From NCBI GenBank assembly GCA_002347265.1, contig DDYB01000013.1, positions 141,991 to 205,990 of the forward strand: DNA of 64,000 nucleotides, read 5' to 3'. The notes beneath the pieces were generated by a model. That model was not told where the DNA came from. It saw nothing but the letters and a program-made list of their open reading frames with translations, and searched no databases. The stretch is from Desulfobacteraceae bacterium UBA2245. Its GTDB lineage: Bacteria > Desulfobacterota > Desulfobacteria > Desulfobacterales > UBA2245. The position numbers were made by a program, and so were the translations under genes. Below, piece by piece: positions 41,754 to 50,803 of the stretch (its first letter is position 1; the number at the start of each line of letters is the position of its first letter).

Positions 41754-43274
41754 TTATTTCAGCCAGTTACGCAACAATTCGGCAAATTTTTTGGAGTCCG
41801 CTGCAGCCAACTGCCGGGTCAGTTCGATTTCATTCATGGGTCCCTGAGCGCGGGCACCCGGAAATTCAGCAAGTTGCGGCGCCGCAGGCTCTCCGGTCAG
41901 CTGAGGATGTCTGATCTCTGAAGCCGCAACATTTGAAAGGCCATGAATCAGAGGCCGGACCACGAGCAGAAAGACCAGGGCGGCAATTGCGAAAATCATG
42001 GCGAACTTGATCAGAGGCAGGAAACCGGCAAGCTTGTCTCTCCAGGTTTCACCGACAAATCCATCCTCTCCGTCCACCTTCTGAAACGGCATGCTCGTCA
42101 CGGTGATCTGATCCCCGCGATCCGCATTGAAACCCGTGCTCTTCCGGACCAGATCTTCGATGGCATCGAGTTCCTGCCTGGATCGCGGCTGGTAAGCCTC
42201 GGCGCCTTCGGCGTTTTTGGCATACAGGCCGTCGACCAGCACGGCGATGCTCAGCGTCTGTATCTCGCCGACGGGAAGAACCGTCTTGTTGACCACCCGG
42301 TTAATTTCATAATTAACGATCTCGTTTGCCTTTTCATGTTCGGCGGTATTTTCCTCTCCGGTCGATATCCCTGCCGGAGCGCCTGACAATGTCTTTTCCG
42401 TCTGGCGCTGCATGCTGCGAACCACGGGCTCCTCGGGATCATATTTTTCTTCCGTCTGCTCGGTCATGCGAAAGTCCAGTTCCGCGGACACCCTGACGAC
42501 TGCCTTGCCGGCGCCCACCACATTTTCGAGCATGCTCTGAATCCGGGTGGCCAGGTCTTTTTCGATGCCGCGCTGATACTGGACCTGAGAGCCGGTCATC
42601 TTGGCCAGCCGGGTCTGTCCGACGCTGTCGGATAAAATATTGCCGCGGCTGTCCAGAAGCATGACATTTTCCGGATCCAGTCCTTCAACCCCGGCGGCAA
42701 CCAGATGCGTAATGCCTTCAACCTGCGAAGGATTCAGGCTCTTTCCGGGCTTGAGCTTGACGGCAACCGATGCGGTGGGTTTTTTTTGTTCCTCTATAAA
42801 AAGGGATTCCTTGGGAATTACAATGTGAACCCGGCTCTGAAGAATTTCATCCAGCCCGTTGATGGTCCGGGCCAATTCCCCCTGAAGCGCGCGGCGGTAA
42901 TTGAGCTGCTGCTGAAACTCGGTAGCGCCCAGGGTTTTTGAGTCGAAAATCTCAAACCCCACCCCGCCGCCCTGGGGAAGGCCCTCGGCAGCCAGTTCCA
43001 GACGCAGTTCGGACACCTTGTCCGAAGGAACCGATACGATATCGCCGGCAGCGGATATCTTACAGGGAATCTTTCTTTCCTTGATTTTGGTCAGAATCTG
43101 TGCGGCGTCTTCACTGGAAAGGTTCGAGAACAGGACCCGGAAATCGGCCTGATGGGTAAAATGAATCAAAGCGGCGATCGTCACCGCGGTCAGCACGGCG
43201 GTCACCGCAAGAGACAGTTTCCTTGCCGGCGTCAGCGACTCAAAAGCCTTCCACAGCGTTGCCACAAAATTCAC
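41754..43274 (-). CDS. fliF: FliF, MS-ring protein
   Basis: 506 residues with two membrane helices (about 23-43 and 430-452) flanking a large periplasmic region. It has the YscJ/FliF motifs F-S-N-L-S-S-E-D-A-A-Q-I, V-G-F-E-I-F-D, A-L-Q-G-E-L-A-R-T-I and P-T-A-S-V-A-V-K-L. The C-terminal cytoplasmic tail (A-D-S-K-K-F-A-E-L-L-R-N-W-L) binds FliG. The base on which the motor assembles. Confidence 0.96.
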   Translation of the reverse strand: MNFVATLWKAFESLTPARKLSLAVTAVLTAVTIAALIHFTHQADFRVLFSNLSSEDAAQILTKIKERKIPCKISAAGDIVSVPSDKVSELRLELAAEGLPQGGGVGFEIFDSKTLGATEFQQQLNYRRALQGELARTINGLDEILQSRVHIVIPKESLFIEEQKKPTASVAVKLKPGKSLNPSQVEGITHLVAAGVEGLDPENVMLLDSRGNILSDSVGQTRLAKMTGSQVQYQRGIEKDLATRIQSMLENVVGAGKAVVRVSAELDFRMTEQTEEKYDPEEPVVRSMQRQTEKTLSGAPAGISTGEENTAEHEKANEIVNYEINRVVNKTVLPVGEIQTLSIAVLVDGLYAKNAEGAEAYQPRSRQELDAIEDLVRKSTGFNADRGDQITVTSMPFQKVDGEDGFVGETWRDKLAGFLPLIKFAMIFAIAALVFLLVVRPLIHGLSNVAASEIRHPQLTGEPAAPQLAEFPGARAQGPMNEIELTRQLAAADSKKFAELLRNWLK

Positions 43275-43307
43275 GTCAAAACCTCTGTCTGATTTCGATG
43301 GGCCTGC

Positions 43308-43610
43308 TTATACCTGCATGCGCATCACTTCGTTGTAAGCTTCCAGAATCTTGTTTCTCACCTGCATCATGGCCCTGAAAGAGAGATCCGCCTTTTCCAG
43401 GGCGATCATGGCCTCATGAATGCTTCCGGCATTTTCAATCTGGACCTTGGCGATCGCCTCGTCCGCGTCGACCTGCATATCATTGACACCCTTGAGCATG
43501 TCCTTGAGAACGGCGCCGAAGGATTTTTCTCCGGTCTGCTGCGGCGCCGCCGGCTTTTGAGCGGTCGCTGAAGGCGGTATCAGATCCCCGCGAATCAACA
43601 TATCTGCCAT
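43308..43610 (-). CDS. fliE: FliE, MS ring-rod adaptor
   Basis: 100 residues from ATG 43610 (GGAGGA 8 nt upstream; the longer frame to 43649 has no ribosome site). S-F-G-A-V-L-K-D-M-L-K-G-V-N-D-M-Q-V-D-A-D-E-A-I and L-S-F-R-A-M-M-Q-V-R-N-K-I-L-E-A-Y-N-E-V-M-R-M-Q-V are diagnostic. It is the first axial export substrate. Confidence 0.94.
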   Translation of the reverse strand: MADMLIRGDLIPPSATAQKPAAPQQTGEKSFGAVLKDMLKGVNDMQVDADEAIAKVQIENAGSIHEAMIALEKADLSFRAMMQVRNKILEAYNEVMRMQV

Positions 43611-43691
43611 ACACCCGATCCTCCGCTTACCTGCTTTATGTGAAAACAATCCCGGGCGTTTTCATGCTCCGTTGTGCACCCATGGAACTTA

Positions 43692-44117
43692 TTATTTGCC
43701 GATCTCCAGGGCTTTGAGCGCCATGCTCTTGGTGGCGTCAAAAGCGGTCACGCACGCCTCGTAAGCGCGGCTGACGACGATCATGTCCGCCATTTCCTGG
43801 ACCGTGTTGACATTGGGCATCTGGACATAACCCTCCGGATCGGCATCCGGATGCGCCGGATCATGGACCTTTTTAAATTCCCCGCTGTCTTCGACGATTT
43901 TCGAAACCTTCACGCCGCGCACAGCATCGTCCAGCGCGCCACCGAAGCCGGCCTTGACCGTATCAGCCGCCAGAACAGCGATTTTCCGCCGATACGGTCC
44001 GCCTTCGACAGTCTGAGTGGTATGAACATTGGCCAGGTTGCTGGCCACCACATCCATCCGGATGCGCTGAACCGACAGGCCTGAAGAACATACGTCAAAT
44101 GATTTTGAAAAATCCAT
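43692..44117 (-). CDS. flgC: FlgC, proximal rod protein
   Basis: 141 residues. It starts M-D-F-S-K-S-F-D and has V-V-A-S-N-L-A-N-V-H-T-T-Q-T and G-G-P-Y-R-R-K, with the C-terminal Y-V-Q-M-P-N-V-N-T-V-Q-E-M-A-D-M-I-V-V-S-R-A-Y-E-A. Standard length. It lies 18 nt after flgB. Confidence 0.95.
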   Translation of the reverse strand: MDFSKSFDVCSSGLSVQRIRMDVVASNLANVHTTQTVEGGPYRRKIAVLAADTVKAGFGGALDDAVRGVKVSKIVEDSGEFKKVHDPAHPDADPEGYVQMPNVNTVQEMADMIVVSRAYEACVTAFDATKSMALKALEIGK

Positions 44118-44135
44118 GCGTTACCGCCCTTTATT

Positions 44136-44516
44136 TTATTTAGCGTCCTGAAGCAGGTTGGAAATCTTTCGGAATTTCCGGGCCAGCATTTCCACCGTCA
44201 TGTTGTACATCAGATGGTTTTCAGCCAGCCGGCCCATCTCGGTGTCCACATCGGTCTTTTGCCTGGAACGGACGACCTCGAATTCTCCGGGTCCGGCATC
44301 CTGACGCGGCAGATGCCGGGGATCGGTTTTTGAAAGCGCCACCTGCCGGTTTCCGAATCCGGCCTGATCGAGCATCGAATCGAATTTCAGATCCGCAGGC
44401 CGATAATCCGGAGAATCGATATTGGCAACGTTGCTTGAGATCAGTTGATGACGCTGGTCTCGGTATTCGAGCAGATTGGCCAGCATATCGAAGGTTTTTC
44501 CGAACAAGGCTTTCAT
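44136..44516 (-). CDS. flgB: FlgB, proximal rod protein
   Basis: 126 residues with I-S-S-N-V-A-N-I-D-S-P-D-Y-R-P-A-D-L-K-F and the end D-T-E-M-G-R-L-A-E-N-H-L-M-Y, a FlgB pattern. First gene of the flgB-flgC-fliE-F-G-H-I-J-motE operon. A sigma-54 promoter lies about 37 bp before it. Confidence 0.95.
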   Translation of the reverse strand: MKALFGKTFDMLANLLEYRDQRHQLISSNVANIDSPDYRPADLKFDSMLDQAGFGNRQVALSKTDPRHLPRQDAGPGEFEVVRSRQKTDVDTEMGRLAENHLMYNMTVEMLARKFRKISNLLQDAK

Positions 44517-44552
44517 ATCCCTTTTATCCTCCTGTGCCTGCCGCTATTTATA

Positions 44553-44568
44553 TGCAAAATATGTTCCA
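44553..44568 (-). promoter_or_regulatory. Sigma-54 promoter of the flgB operon
   Basis: On the minus strand TGGAACATATTTTGCA: 10 of 12 defined RpoN positions kept, GG to GC distance 10 nt. It sits in the 55-bp gap right after the NtrC-type regulator gene. The predicted start near 44542 leaves a leader of about 25 nt. Confidence 0.82.
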
Positions 44569-44571
44569 GTG

Positions 44572-45951
44572 CTATGCGTCCTGCGCATCCACAGATTCCT
44601 GGTCGCCGTACTCGTTGAGCTTGTTTCTCATGGTACGCACGCTGATGCCCAGTATTTTCGAAGCCTGGGTTTTATTGCCATGGGCCCGGCTCAGGGTTTC
44701 ATAAATCAGGTTTTTTTCCATATCGTGCAATGTGGTTCCGGTTTCCGCCCGCCTTATCGCAATTCCCGGGTCGGCATTTTTTTCCGGCTGGGGATTCTCC
44801 AGAAACAGATGCCGGGCAAAAATCTCATTCTGATCGCAGATCAGAACCGCCCGTTCCATGGCATTTTCCAATTCCCGGACATTGCCCGGCCATGGGTATG
44901 CGGTCAGCGCCGCCAGCGCCTTTTCGGAAAGTCTCAGAGGCGGCTTCTCGTTGATCCGGCTGTATTTTTTGATAAAATATTCGGAAAGAAGGACGATATC
45001 CTCAACCCTGTCTCTGAGCGGTGGGATTTTTACAGGAATGACGTTGAGCCGGTAATACAGATCTCCCCGGAACGCCCTTTCGTCAATGGCCTTGAGCAGA
45101 TCCACATTGGTGGTGGCAATGATGCGGACATCCACCGGCACGGGACTTTTTCCACCGAGACGATCCACCTCGGATTCCTGAATGACCCGGAGCAGCTTGG
45201 TCTGAAGCTGAATGTCCATCTCGCCCACCTCGTCGAGCAGCAGCGTTCCCCCGTCGGCCAGTTCGAACCTGCCCGGCTTGCTTTTCATCGCTCCGGTAAA
45301 GGCGCCCTTTTCGTAACCGAACATCTCGCTTTCCAGAAGATTGTGGGGAATGGCGGCGCAGTTCACCGCCACAAAGGGATTGTCTCTGCGGTTGCTGTGC
45401 CGGTAAAGGAAGCGGGCAAAAAGTTCCTTGCCGGTTCCGCTTTCTCCCTGAATCAGCACGCTGGACTTGCTTTTGGCCACGGTTTTAAGCACATCCAGGA
45501 TGGACAGAATCCGGCGGCTCCGGGTGATGATCTCAAAACCCGGTCCGATCCGTTCTTCCGAAGCTTCCGATTCGTCTCCGCGGTCTTTCGGCCGGGCATT
45601 CAAAACATTTTTAACCACGGACTCCAGATCGTCCAGAGAAAAGGGCTTCATGATGAAGTCCGCCGCGCCCTCTTTCATCGCCTCTACGGCGGTATTGACG
45701 GTTCCGTAGGCGGTAATCACGATGACCGGGGTCCGGAAGGAAATCCGTTTCACACCGCGCAATACATCCATTCCGCTCATTCGGGGCATGCGCATATCGG
45801 TAATGACCGCATCAAAGGCATGTTCGCGGAACCGGTTCAGACCGTCCGCTCCGTTTTCCGCGGTTTCCACCGCATACCCGCAGCTTTCCAGAGACTCTGA
45901 CAGGGCCATTCGCATGGAAAGATCATCATCCACGATCAACAGTTGTTTCAT
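44572..45951 (-). CDS. FlrC/FleR-like sigma-54-dependent response regulator
   Basis: 459 residues: receiver (Asp52 in I-T-D-M-R-M-P), AAA+ domain with Walker A G-E-S-G-T-G-K-E, the sigma-54 contact loop G-A-F-T-G-A and L-L-L-D-E-V-G-E-M, and a Fis-type helix-turn-helix near the C-terminus (N-K-T-Q-A-S-K-I-L-G-I-S-V-R-T-M-R). It should switch on the sigma-54 promoters in this window. The kinase gene directly upstream overlaps it by 4 nt, and the flgB promoter begins 1 nt past its stop region. Confidence 0.92.
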   Translation of the reverse strand: MKQLLIVDDDLSMRMALSESLESCGYAVETAENGADGLNRFREHAFDAVITDMRMPRMSGMDVLRGVKRISFRTPVIVITAYGTVNTAVEAMKEGAADFIMKPFSLDDLESVVKNVLNARPKDRGDESEASEERIGPGFEIITRSRRILSILDVLKTVAKSKSSVLIQGESGTGKELFARFLYRHSNRRDNPFVAVNCAAIPHNLLESEMFGYEKGAFTGAMKSKPGRFELADGGTLLLDEVGEMDIQLQTKLLRVIQESEVDRLGGKSPVPVDVRIIATTNVDLLKAIDERAFRGDLYYRLNVIPVKIPPLRDRVEDIVLLSEYFIKKYSRINEKPPLRLSEKALAALTAYPWPGNVRELENAMERAVLICDQNEIFARHLFLENPQPEKNADPGIAIRRAETGTTLHDMEKNLIYETLSRAHGNKTQASKILGISVRTMRNKLNEYGDQESVDAQDA

Positions 45952-47225
45952 CTTGCCTCACCCTGGTCTTTCCCGAATGTCTGAGTTGCATTCCCTCTCA
46001 ACGCATCGATCAGCGGCAGGAAAACGCTGAAAACCGCCCCTCCCTGCACGCTGTTTTCAACATGAATGACGCCTTGATGCATATCGATGATATTGTGAGC
46101 GATCGCCAGGCCCAGCCCGGATCCCTTTTCCTTTGTGCTGAAAAAGGGATCAAAGATCCGGGTCAGGTTTTCTTTCGGAATTCCGCATCCGGTATCGGAA
46201 AAACGTATCTCCACGGCTGACGCCCCATTCCCGAGATACCCTTCGCGGCGATGGGTTTCAATCGTCAGGCGGCCGCCGTCGGGCATGGCCTGAAAAGCGT
46301 TGAGAATCAGATTGAGAAACACCTGCTTCAGCATTTCTGCGTCCGCATTCACATGCGGGCGGATGATGTCGGCATAGGAGACGCTCAGTTCCATCAAATT
46401 GACGTCCGCGACCTGCCGGGAGAACGCCAGTATTTCTTCGAGAACGGCATGAATGTCGATCCTGTGCGGCATTGGATTCAAGTTGCGGGTGAACATCAGC
46501 AGGTTGGAAATCTTGTTATCAACATTCTTGACCGACGCGATAATCCGGGCGCCGCGCTGTTTTTCCTTTTCATCTCCGGCATTTTTCAGAATCAGGGACG
46601 CAAAAAGTTCGATGCTGCCCAGAGGGTTTCGAATCTCATGGGCGATATTCGCGGCCATTTCCCCCATGGCCACCATCTTCTCGGATCTCTTGGCCATGTT
46701 TTCAAGTTTTTCCATTCGGGTAATATCTCTGAAGACATAAACCGTTCCGATCATCCGGCCGTTGCGGTCCTTGGCCCAGGATCCCGACACTTCCAGAATA
46801 TTTTCTCCGGATCGGAGCTTGCGCGCGACCGAGCCTTTGAAAAACTCAGGATCAAAAACCGGCGCCCATTGATCTTTCGGCGTTTCGGCAAACAGGGCGC
46901 TCATATGACAATCCGAAAGCGATTCATGCCGGATTCCGAATAATTCTTCCGCGCATCGGTTCGCGGTCCTGATGCGACCGTCAAGGTCCGCGACCACCAC
47001 GCCGGAAGTCAGACTCTCCAGAATGTTCTCCAGATAGTTTTTCATATCTTCCTTATCCGCAATGGTCTTTTCCAGTTCGCGGTTTTTGGCCTCAAGCTCC
47101 TTATTGAGGCATTCGAACTTATACTCCAGACTTCCGTACGCCTCCTGAAGCCTGAGGGTCGCCTGGTTGAATTCTTCAAAAGACTTTTGCAGAAAATCAA
47201 GATCCATGATCGCAACCGATCGCAT
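45948..47225 (-). CDS. FlrB/FleS-like PAS histidine kinase
   Basis: 425 residues; the true start may be ATG 47207. A coiled coil (about 12-75) leads to a PAS domain (about 75-180), H-box A-N-I-A-H-E-I-R-N-P-L-G-S (His196), N-box L-N-L-I-L-N-A-F-Q-A-M, G1 D-T-G-C-G-I and G2 G-S-G-L-G-L-A-I. No membrane segment, so it senses an internal signal, as FlrB/FlgS do for basal-body state. Coupled to its regulator by an ATGA overlap. Confidence 0.92.
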   Translation of the reverse strand: MRSVAIMDLDFLQKSFEEFNQATLRLQEAYGSLEYKFECLNKELEAKNRELEKTIADKEDMKNYLENILESLTSGVVVADLDGRIRTANRCAEELFGIRHESLSDCHMSALFAETPKDQWAPVFDPEFFKGSVARKLRSGENILEVSGSWAKDRNGRMIGTVYVFRDITRMEKLENMAKRSEKMVAMGEMAANIAHEIRNPLGSIELFASLILKNAGDEKEKQRGARIIASVKNVDNKISNLLMFTRNLNPMPHRIDIHAVLEEILAFSRQVADVNLMELSVSYADIIRPHVNADAEMLKQVFLNLILNAFQAMPDGGRLTIETHRREGYLGNGASAVEIRFSDTGCGIPKENLTRIFDPFFSTKEKGSGLGLAIAHNIIDMHQGVIHVENSVQGGAVFSVFLPLIDALRGNATQTFGKDQGEAR

Positions 47226-47307
47226 GTTGAAGATTATTTGAATCCGCCCGGTCTTTCATACCCTGATGTGCCGGCCCTGCCGCATCAAACGCACCGGACG
47301 GTTACGG

Positions 47308-49863
47308 TTATTCCAGATGCCGCTGGTTCGTCTCGCGCCAGTTGCTTTCTTCAATCCACCGCTGGGAGGCCTGAGCCCAGAATTCATCGGTCTGCCGAAG
47401 TTCAGCCAGTTTTTTTTCAGCGGCGAACTTGTCGTTCGTCTGCAAAAGCCCGATGATCAACTGGTGCAGGGTCCATGCCCTGTCTTTGGCATCCGAATGC
47501 GTCAGCACCTTTTCAAAAAACGCAATCCCTTCATCAAAGCGCTTCTGAAGATAGCAACACTGGCCAAGTCCCCCATACGCCTGAACCCATTGGCTGCGAG
47601 GCGTATCAACTTCCTTCAGGAGACGCTCAACAACTTTTCGATACGCTTCGAAGGACGCATCGATTTTTCCGGCATGCCGCAACGAGGCGGCATACTGAAG
47701 ACAGATCCGGTTTTCCGGATCTCTGTCTTCACCTTTTAAGGCCTCGCCATAGAAACTGGCCGCCTCGCCGTATCGTTTCAGGTCGAACAGAATATCGGCG
47801 GCAAGAACCTTTGCCCCACGCACCTGCCCGGCCGTCAGCCCTTCCGGATCGGCGATCAGTGCAAGAAGACATTCTGATGCCTCCTGCTTGCGACCATCGG
47901 CGGCATCCGCCCGGGCCGCGCCAAGTGAAATTCGGCTGTTGCAGCTTGTGTTCCGGCAAATGTCCCGGAGTTCCGAGTAAACCGTTTTTGCAACCCGAGG
48001 CAGACCTGTGTTGATCAGGCTTTCCCCCAGCATCAGGCCGGCATCCACATCCTGTGCATCAAAGCGGATCAGGCCCCGGCCGTAGGTTTTGAAATAAAGG
48101 TCTGCAACGGCCAGATCCTTCCCGTCCTGAAAATACAGCGGAACAAGCGACTGCGTAACTGTCTTCAGATGATGCCGGCTTTTCTCCTCATGCGGACCGG
48201 CTTCAAATCTTTCCAAAAGTTCGCTGTACGCATCGACGCACGGCGCCAATTGTCCGGTCTTTCTCAGGGCATCGGCCTTTTTGGCCATCAGGGCGGCGGT
48301 CTGCTCGCCAACCCCGCTTTTCGAGATCAGACGATCATAAGTGCCAACAGGATCCATGTAAACATCGGCGCCGGCAAATCCGAACACGCGCATCCCCGGA
48401 TTGAACATCCCCATGTCGGCCAGAAGCCGGGTCGCCTGATCCGCGGTTTCCGGATATGCATCCAGAACAAGACCGAACAGCGTAAAGGCGCCTTGCGGCC
48501 GGCCGGACTCCTGAAGAATCCTTCCCAGAGCGCAAAGGATATCGGGAATACGCGCGTCGTCCGGATACATGCTTGCAGCCAGAGAAAAAACATGGGCCGC
48601 ATCGGCGTACCGGCGGTTTTGATCGTGATGCGTCCCCATGTTCAACAGAAGCTCCAGGTCGATATCCCCGTAGTCAGGCCACCGCTGCATGGCCTCCCGG
48701 TAGCGGTTTTCCGCGTTGACCGCCTGTCCGAGCCGATAGTAACTGTCGGCGATCAGAAACGCGGCCGTTTTGGCGTGAACATCGTCTGGATACAGACGCT
48801 GCCAGCTCTTCAGATGATCAACGGCCTGATCAAACCGGCCGATTTTGTGAAGCATTTCACCGGTTTTAAAGCTCGCTTCGGCTGCATAGGCCGTATCCGG
48901 AAAGTCGGCGATCAAAAGCCGGTATGCCTCAAGGGCCTCATAATAAAATTTCAGGTTTTCAAAACTTTTGCCCATGCGGTAAAATCCGTCGGCGTTTTCA
49001 GGTCGGTCGGGGTATTCCAGCAGAATTTTTTTATATCGCTCGGCGGCGATCAGAAAATAGGAATTTCCTTGCTGTGGCGCCAGAAAATAATAGCAATCGG
49101 CCAGACAGCGGGAAATACGCTCGCTCAGATGACCGTTATCGGCCGGATCGGATTCCATGGCGCTTAAAATTTCCAGCGCCCCTTGATAATTGGAACATTC
49201 AAACGCCTTAAGCGCCTCGTCAAACGAAGTATTTGCAGACGAACCGGAATCGCCGGTCGCCGGCCCGGGAAACGGGTTTGTTTTCCGGGAATCCGCTTGA
49301 TCGCCATTCGACATCTTTTCAGCGGACCCCTCATTGAGTTCGGCAGGGTCCGCGGCCGGCGGGTTCGTACTTCTTGAATCGCCGGGATCCGGCGGCGGCT
49401 GCGGCTGGGGTGAAACATTTTCCTGAATTCCGGAGTCCGGGAGCGAAGGTTCCGGAGCCGAAACCGTCTCCGGTTTCAGAACCGCTTGAGCCTGAACCGG
49501 TTTGCTTTCACGTGAAGGAGCGTCAAATTTTTGAATCGAATAATAGGTCAGGGCGGCTTTGCTTTTCAGCTCCTCTCCGTGCTGATGGGCCTCGGACTTC
49601 CCTGCAAACCGGCCGATATAAACCCGGTACCAGGTTCCTTTTCCGGGTACCTCCGATTGACGATAAAACGCATCCTTCCCCATAGCCCGAAACCGGTTGA
49701 CATCGGAAACGGCGCCGCTTTCACTCTGAAAAGAAGCCACATGAATCGTGTAAAACCGCTCCTGATCCGACGACAGCCCCAAGGCGGGAAAACAGATCCA
49801 CGATGCGAAAACCAGCAGAATCCCACAGACGTTTATCAGCCATTTCCTTCGGTATTCAGACAT
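47308..49863 (-). CDS. SPOR-domain TPR protein upstream of the flagellar two-component pair
   Basis: 851 residues from ATG 49863; the frame extends to 49920, but that start overlaps the predicted transcription start and lacks a ribosome site. An N-terminal membrane/signal helix (about 8-28) precedes a SPOR domain (Y-T-I-H-V-A-S-F and W-Y-R-V-Y-I-G-R-F, about 36-105) that would bind septal or denuded peptidoglycan. A Pro/Glu linker is followed by many TPR units to the C-terminus. It is exported and could act as a wall-linked assembly or polar factor. First in an operon with the kinase and regulator. Confidence 0.85.
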   Translation of the reverse strand: MSEYRRKWLINVCGILLVFASWICFPALGLSSDQERFYTIHVASFQSESGAVSDVNRFRAMGKDAFYRQSEVPGKGTWYRVYIGRFAGKSEAHQHGEELKSKAALTYYSIQKFDAPSRESKPVQAQAVLKPETVSAPEPSLPDSGIQENVSPQPQPPPDPGDSRSTNPPAADPAELNEGSAEKMSNGDQADSRKTNPFPGPATGDSGSSANTSFDEALKAFECSNYQGALEILSAMESDPADNGHLSERISRCLADCYYFLAPQQGNSYFLIAAERYKKILLEYPDRPENADGFYRMGKSFENLKFYYEALEAYRLLIADFPDTAYAAEASFKTGEMLHKIGRFDQAVDHLKSWQRLYPDDVHAKTAAFLIADSYYRLGQAVNAENRYREAMQRWPDYGDIDLELLLNMGTHHDQNRRYADAAHVFSLAASMYPDDARIPDILCALGRILQESGRPQGAFTLFGLVLDAYPETADQATRLLADMGMFNPGMRVFGFAGADVYMDPVGTYDRLISKSGVGEQTAALMAKKADALRKTGQLAPCVDAYSELLERFEAGPHEEKSRHHLKTVTQSLVPLYFQDGKDLAVADLYFKTYGRGLIRFDAQDVDAGLMLGESLINTGLPRVAKTVYSELRDICRNTSCNSRISLGAARADAADGRKQEASECLLALIADPEGLTAGQVRGAKVLAADILFDLKRYGEAASFYGEALKGEDRDPENRICLQYAASLRHAGKIDASFEAYRKVVERLLKEVDTPRSQWVQAYGGLGQCCYLQKRFDEGIAFFEKVLTHSDAKDRAWTLHQLIIGLLQTNDKFAAEKKLAELRQTDEFWAQASQRWIEESNWRETNQRHLE

Positions 49864-49920
49864 ATTCAATTTTTTTCTCCGGACAGGGTCGCCGCTTGCG
49901 GCGGGATCGCATTTCATCAA

Positions 49921-49936
49921 AGCAATTTACATACCA
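49921..49936 (-). promoter_or_regulatory. Sigma-54 promoter of the SPOR-TPR/kinase/regulator operon
   Basis: On the minus strand TGGTATGTAAATTGCT: TGG, A, G and TTGC of the consensus kept, GG to GC distance 10 nt. It resembles the motA site at 33919-33934. The predicted start is near 49910. If used, the NtrC-type regulator drives its own operon. The interval 49864-50257 otherwise holds only this site and the divergent pilZ promoter. Confidence 0.65.
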
Positions 49937-50153
49937 TCGATACTATTTGGAATGGTTTCAGAATGATTGTTGCTCGACTCGACGTTTTACGGGCAGCCGA
50001 AATCCGGTTTCTGTCAGGCGGGCCGGTTGGCAGTCAACATATTGACACAAAAAGCCGTCCATCCCCTTCGAAACAGACAGCCCGAAACCTTTCTCATGGC
50101 AAAAATGGGTTGCCGAACCACTGATTTGAGAAAATGGATTTTTTATGCGGCCA

Positions 50154-50169
50154 TGGCATTTACCTTGCA
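50154..50169 (+). promoter_or_regulatory. Sigma-54 promoter of pilZ-motA-motB
   Basis: TGGCATTTACCTTGCA: 10 of 12 defined RpoN positions kept, GG to GC distance 10 nt. The predicted start is near 50180. It lies inside the longest open frame over this gene, which argues that translation starts downstream, at 50258. Confidence 0.8.
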
Positions 50170-50257
50170 AAGAATTTTAAATGAAGGCGGAGGTCGTGGC
50201 CTCCACATATTCAACGTGCAGGCATCCATCAAATTCTCAGAAGCGGAGGAACGGTTC

Positions 50258-50794
50258 TTGAATTCAAATCCGGCAGGTTTTGTCAACAAACGCGGATACT
50301 CCAGGGTTGAGGCCTATATTCCACTGGGCGTACGCCGGATATCCGACGAGGAGCAGGCCCGCCTGCGGTCAAGAATATCCGGACAGACAATCCTGGGACG
50401 TTTTGCCGCGCTGCCTGAAATAGACAATCAGATTTTGGCCGAATGGCTGCAGATGATCAACGCCAAGCTCGATGCCGTCATTCGCATGATGACCGTGCAG
50501 CGCGAAGGATTTGACACCCTTCCCTTCTGCCATGTGAATATCAGCGGGGGCGGCGTGCAGTTTCCCAGCAAAACGCCTTTTTCCGTCAACGATATTCTGG
50601 AATTGAAAATGATTCTGCCCATGCATCAGCCGTTAGCCCTGTATGTGTATGCAAAGGTGGTGAACGTCGATTCCAGGCAGGATGCTTCCATCCTGTCCGT
50701 TGAGTTCGTCATGATGGACGATATGATCCGCGACGAGCTGATCCGTTTCGTCTTTGAGCGGGAACGCGAAATCCTCAGAGAAAAAAGGGGGTAA
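50258..50794 (+). CDS. PilZ-type c-di-GMP receptor upstream of motAB
   Basis: 178 residues from a TTG at 50258 with GGAGGA 7 nt upstream; in-frame ATGs further up lie before or within the sigma-54 promoter. It has R-G-Y-S-R (R11, R15), the RxxxR motif, and N-I-S-G-G-G (93-98), the NxSxxG motif. These are the two parts of a PilZ c-di-GMP site, but they are about 78 residues apart because of a helical insertion (about 28-80). It should bind c-di-GMP and, by position, act on the MotAB stator like YcgR-type brakes. motA follows by 9 nt. Confidence 0.75.
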   Translation: MNSNPAGFVNKRGYSRVEAYIPLGVRRISDEEQARLRSRISGQTILGRFAALPEIDNQILAEWLQMINAKLDAVIRMMTVQREGFDTLPFCHVNISGGGVQFPSKTPFSVNDILELKMILPMHQPLALYVYAKVVNVDSRQDASILSVEFVMMDDMIRDELIRFVFEREREILREKRG

Positions 50795-50803
50795 CCGGAG
50801 CCC

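Noticed and set aside
44476..45900. A 474-codon plus-strand open frame.
   Set aside because: Antisense to the NtrC-type regulator; rich in His and Arg, as shadow frames are.
49967..50257. The upstream extension of the PilZ gene (97 codons).
   Set aside because: A sigma-54 promoter sits within it and no ribosome site precedes its ATGs; the TTG at 50258 fits better.
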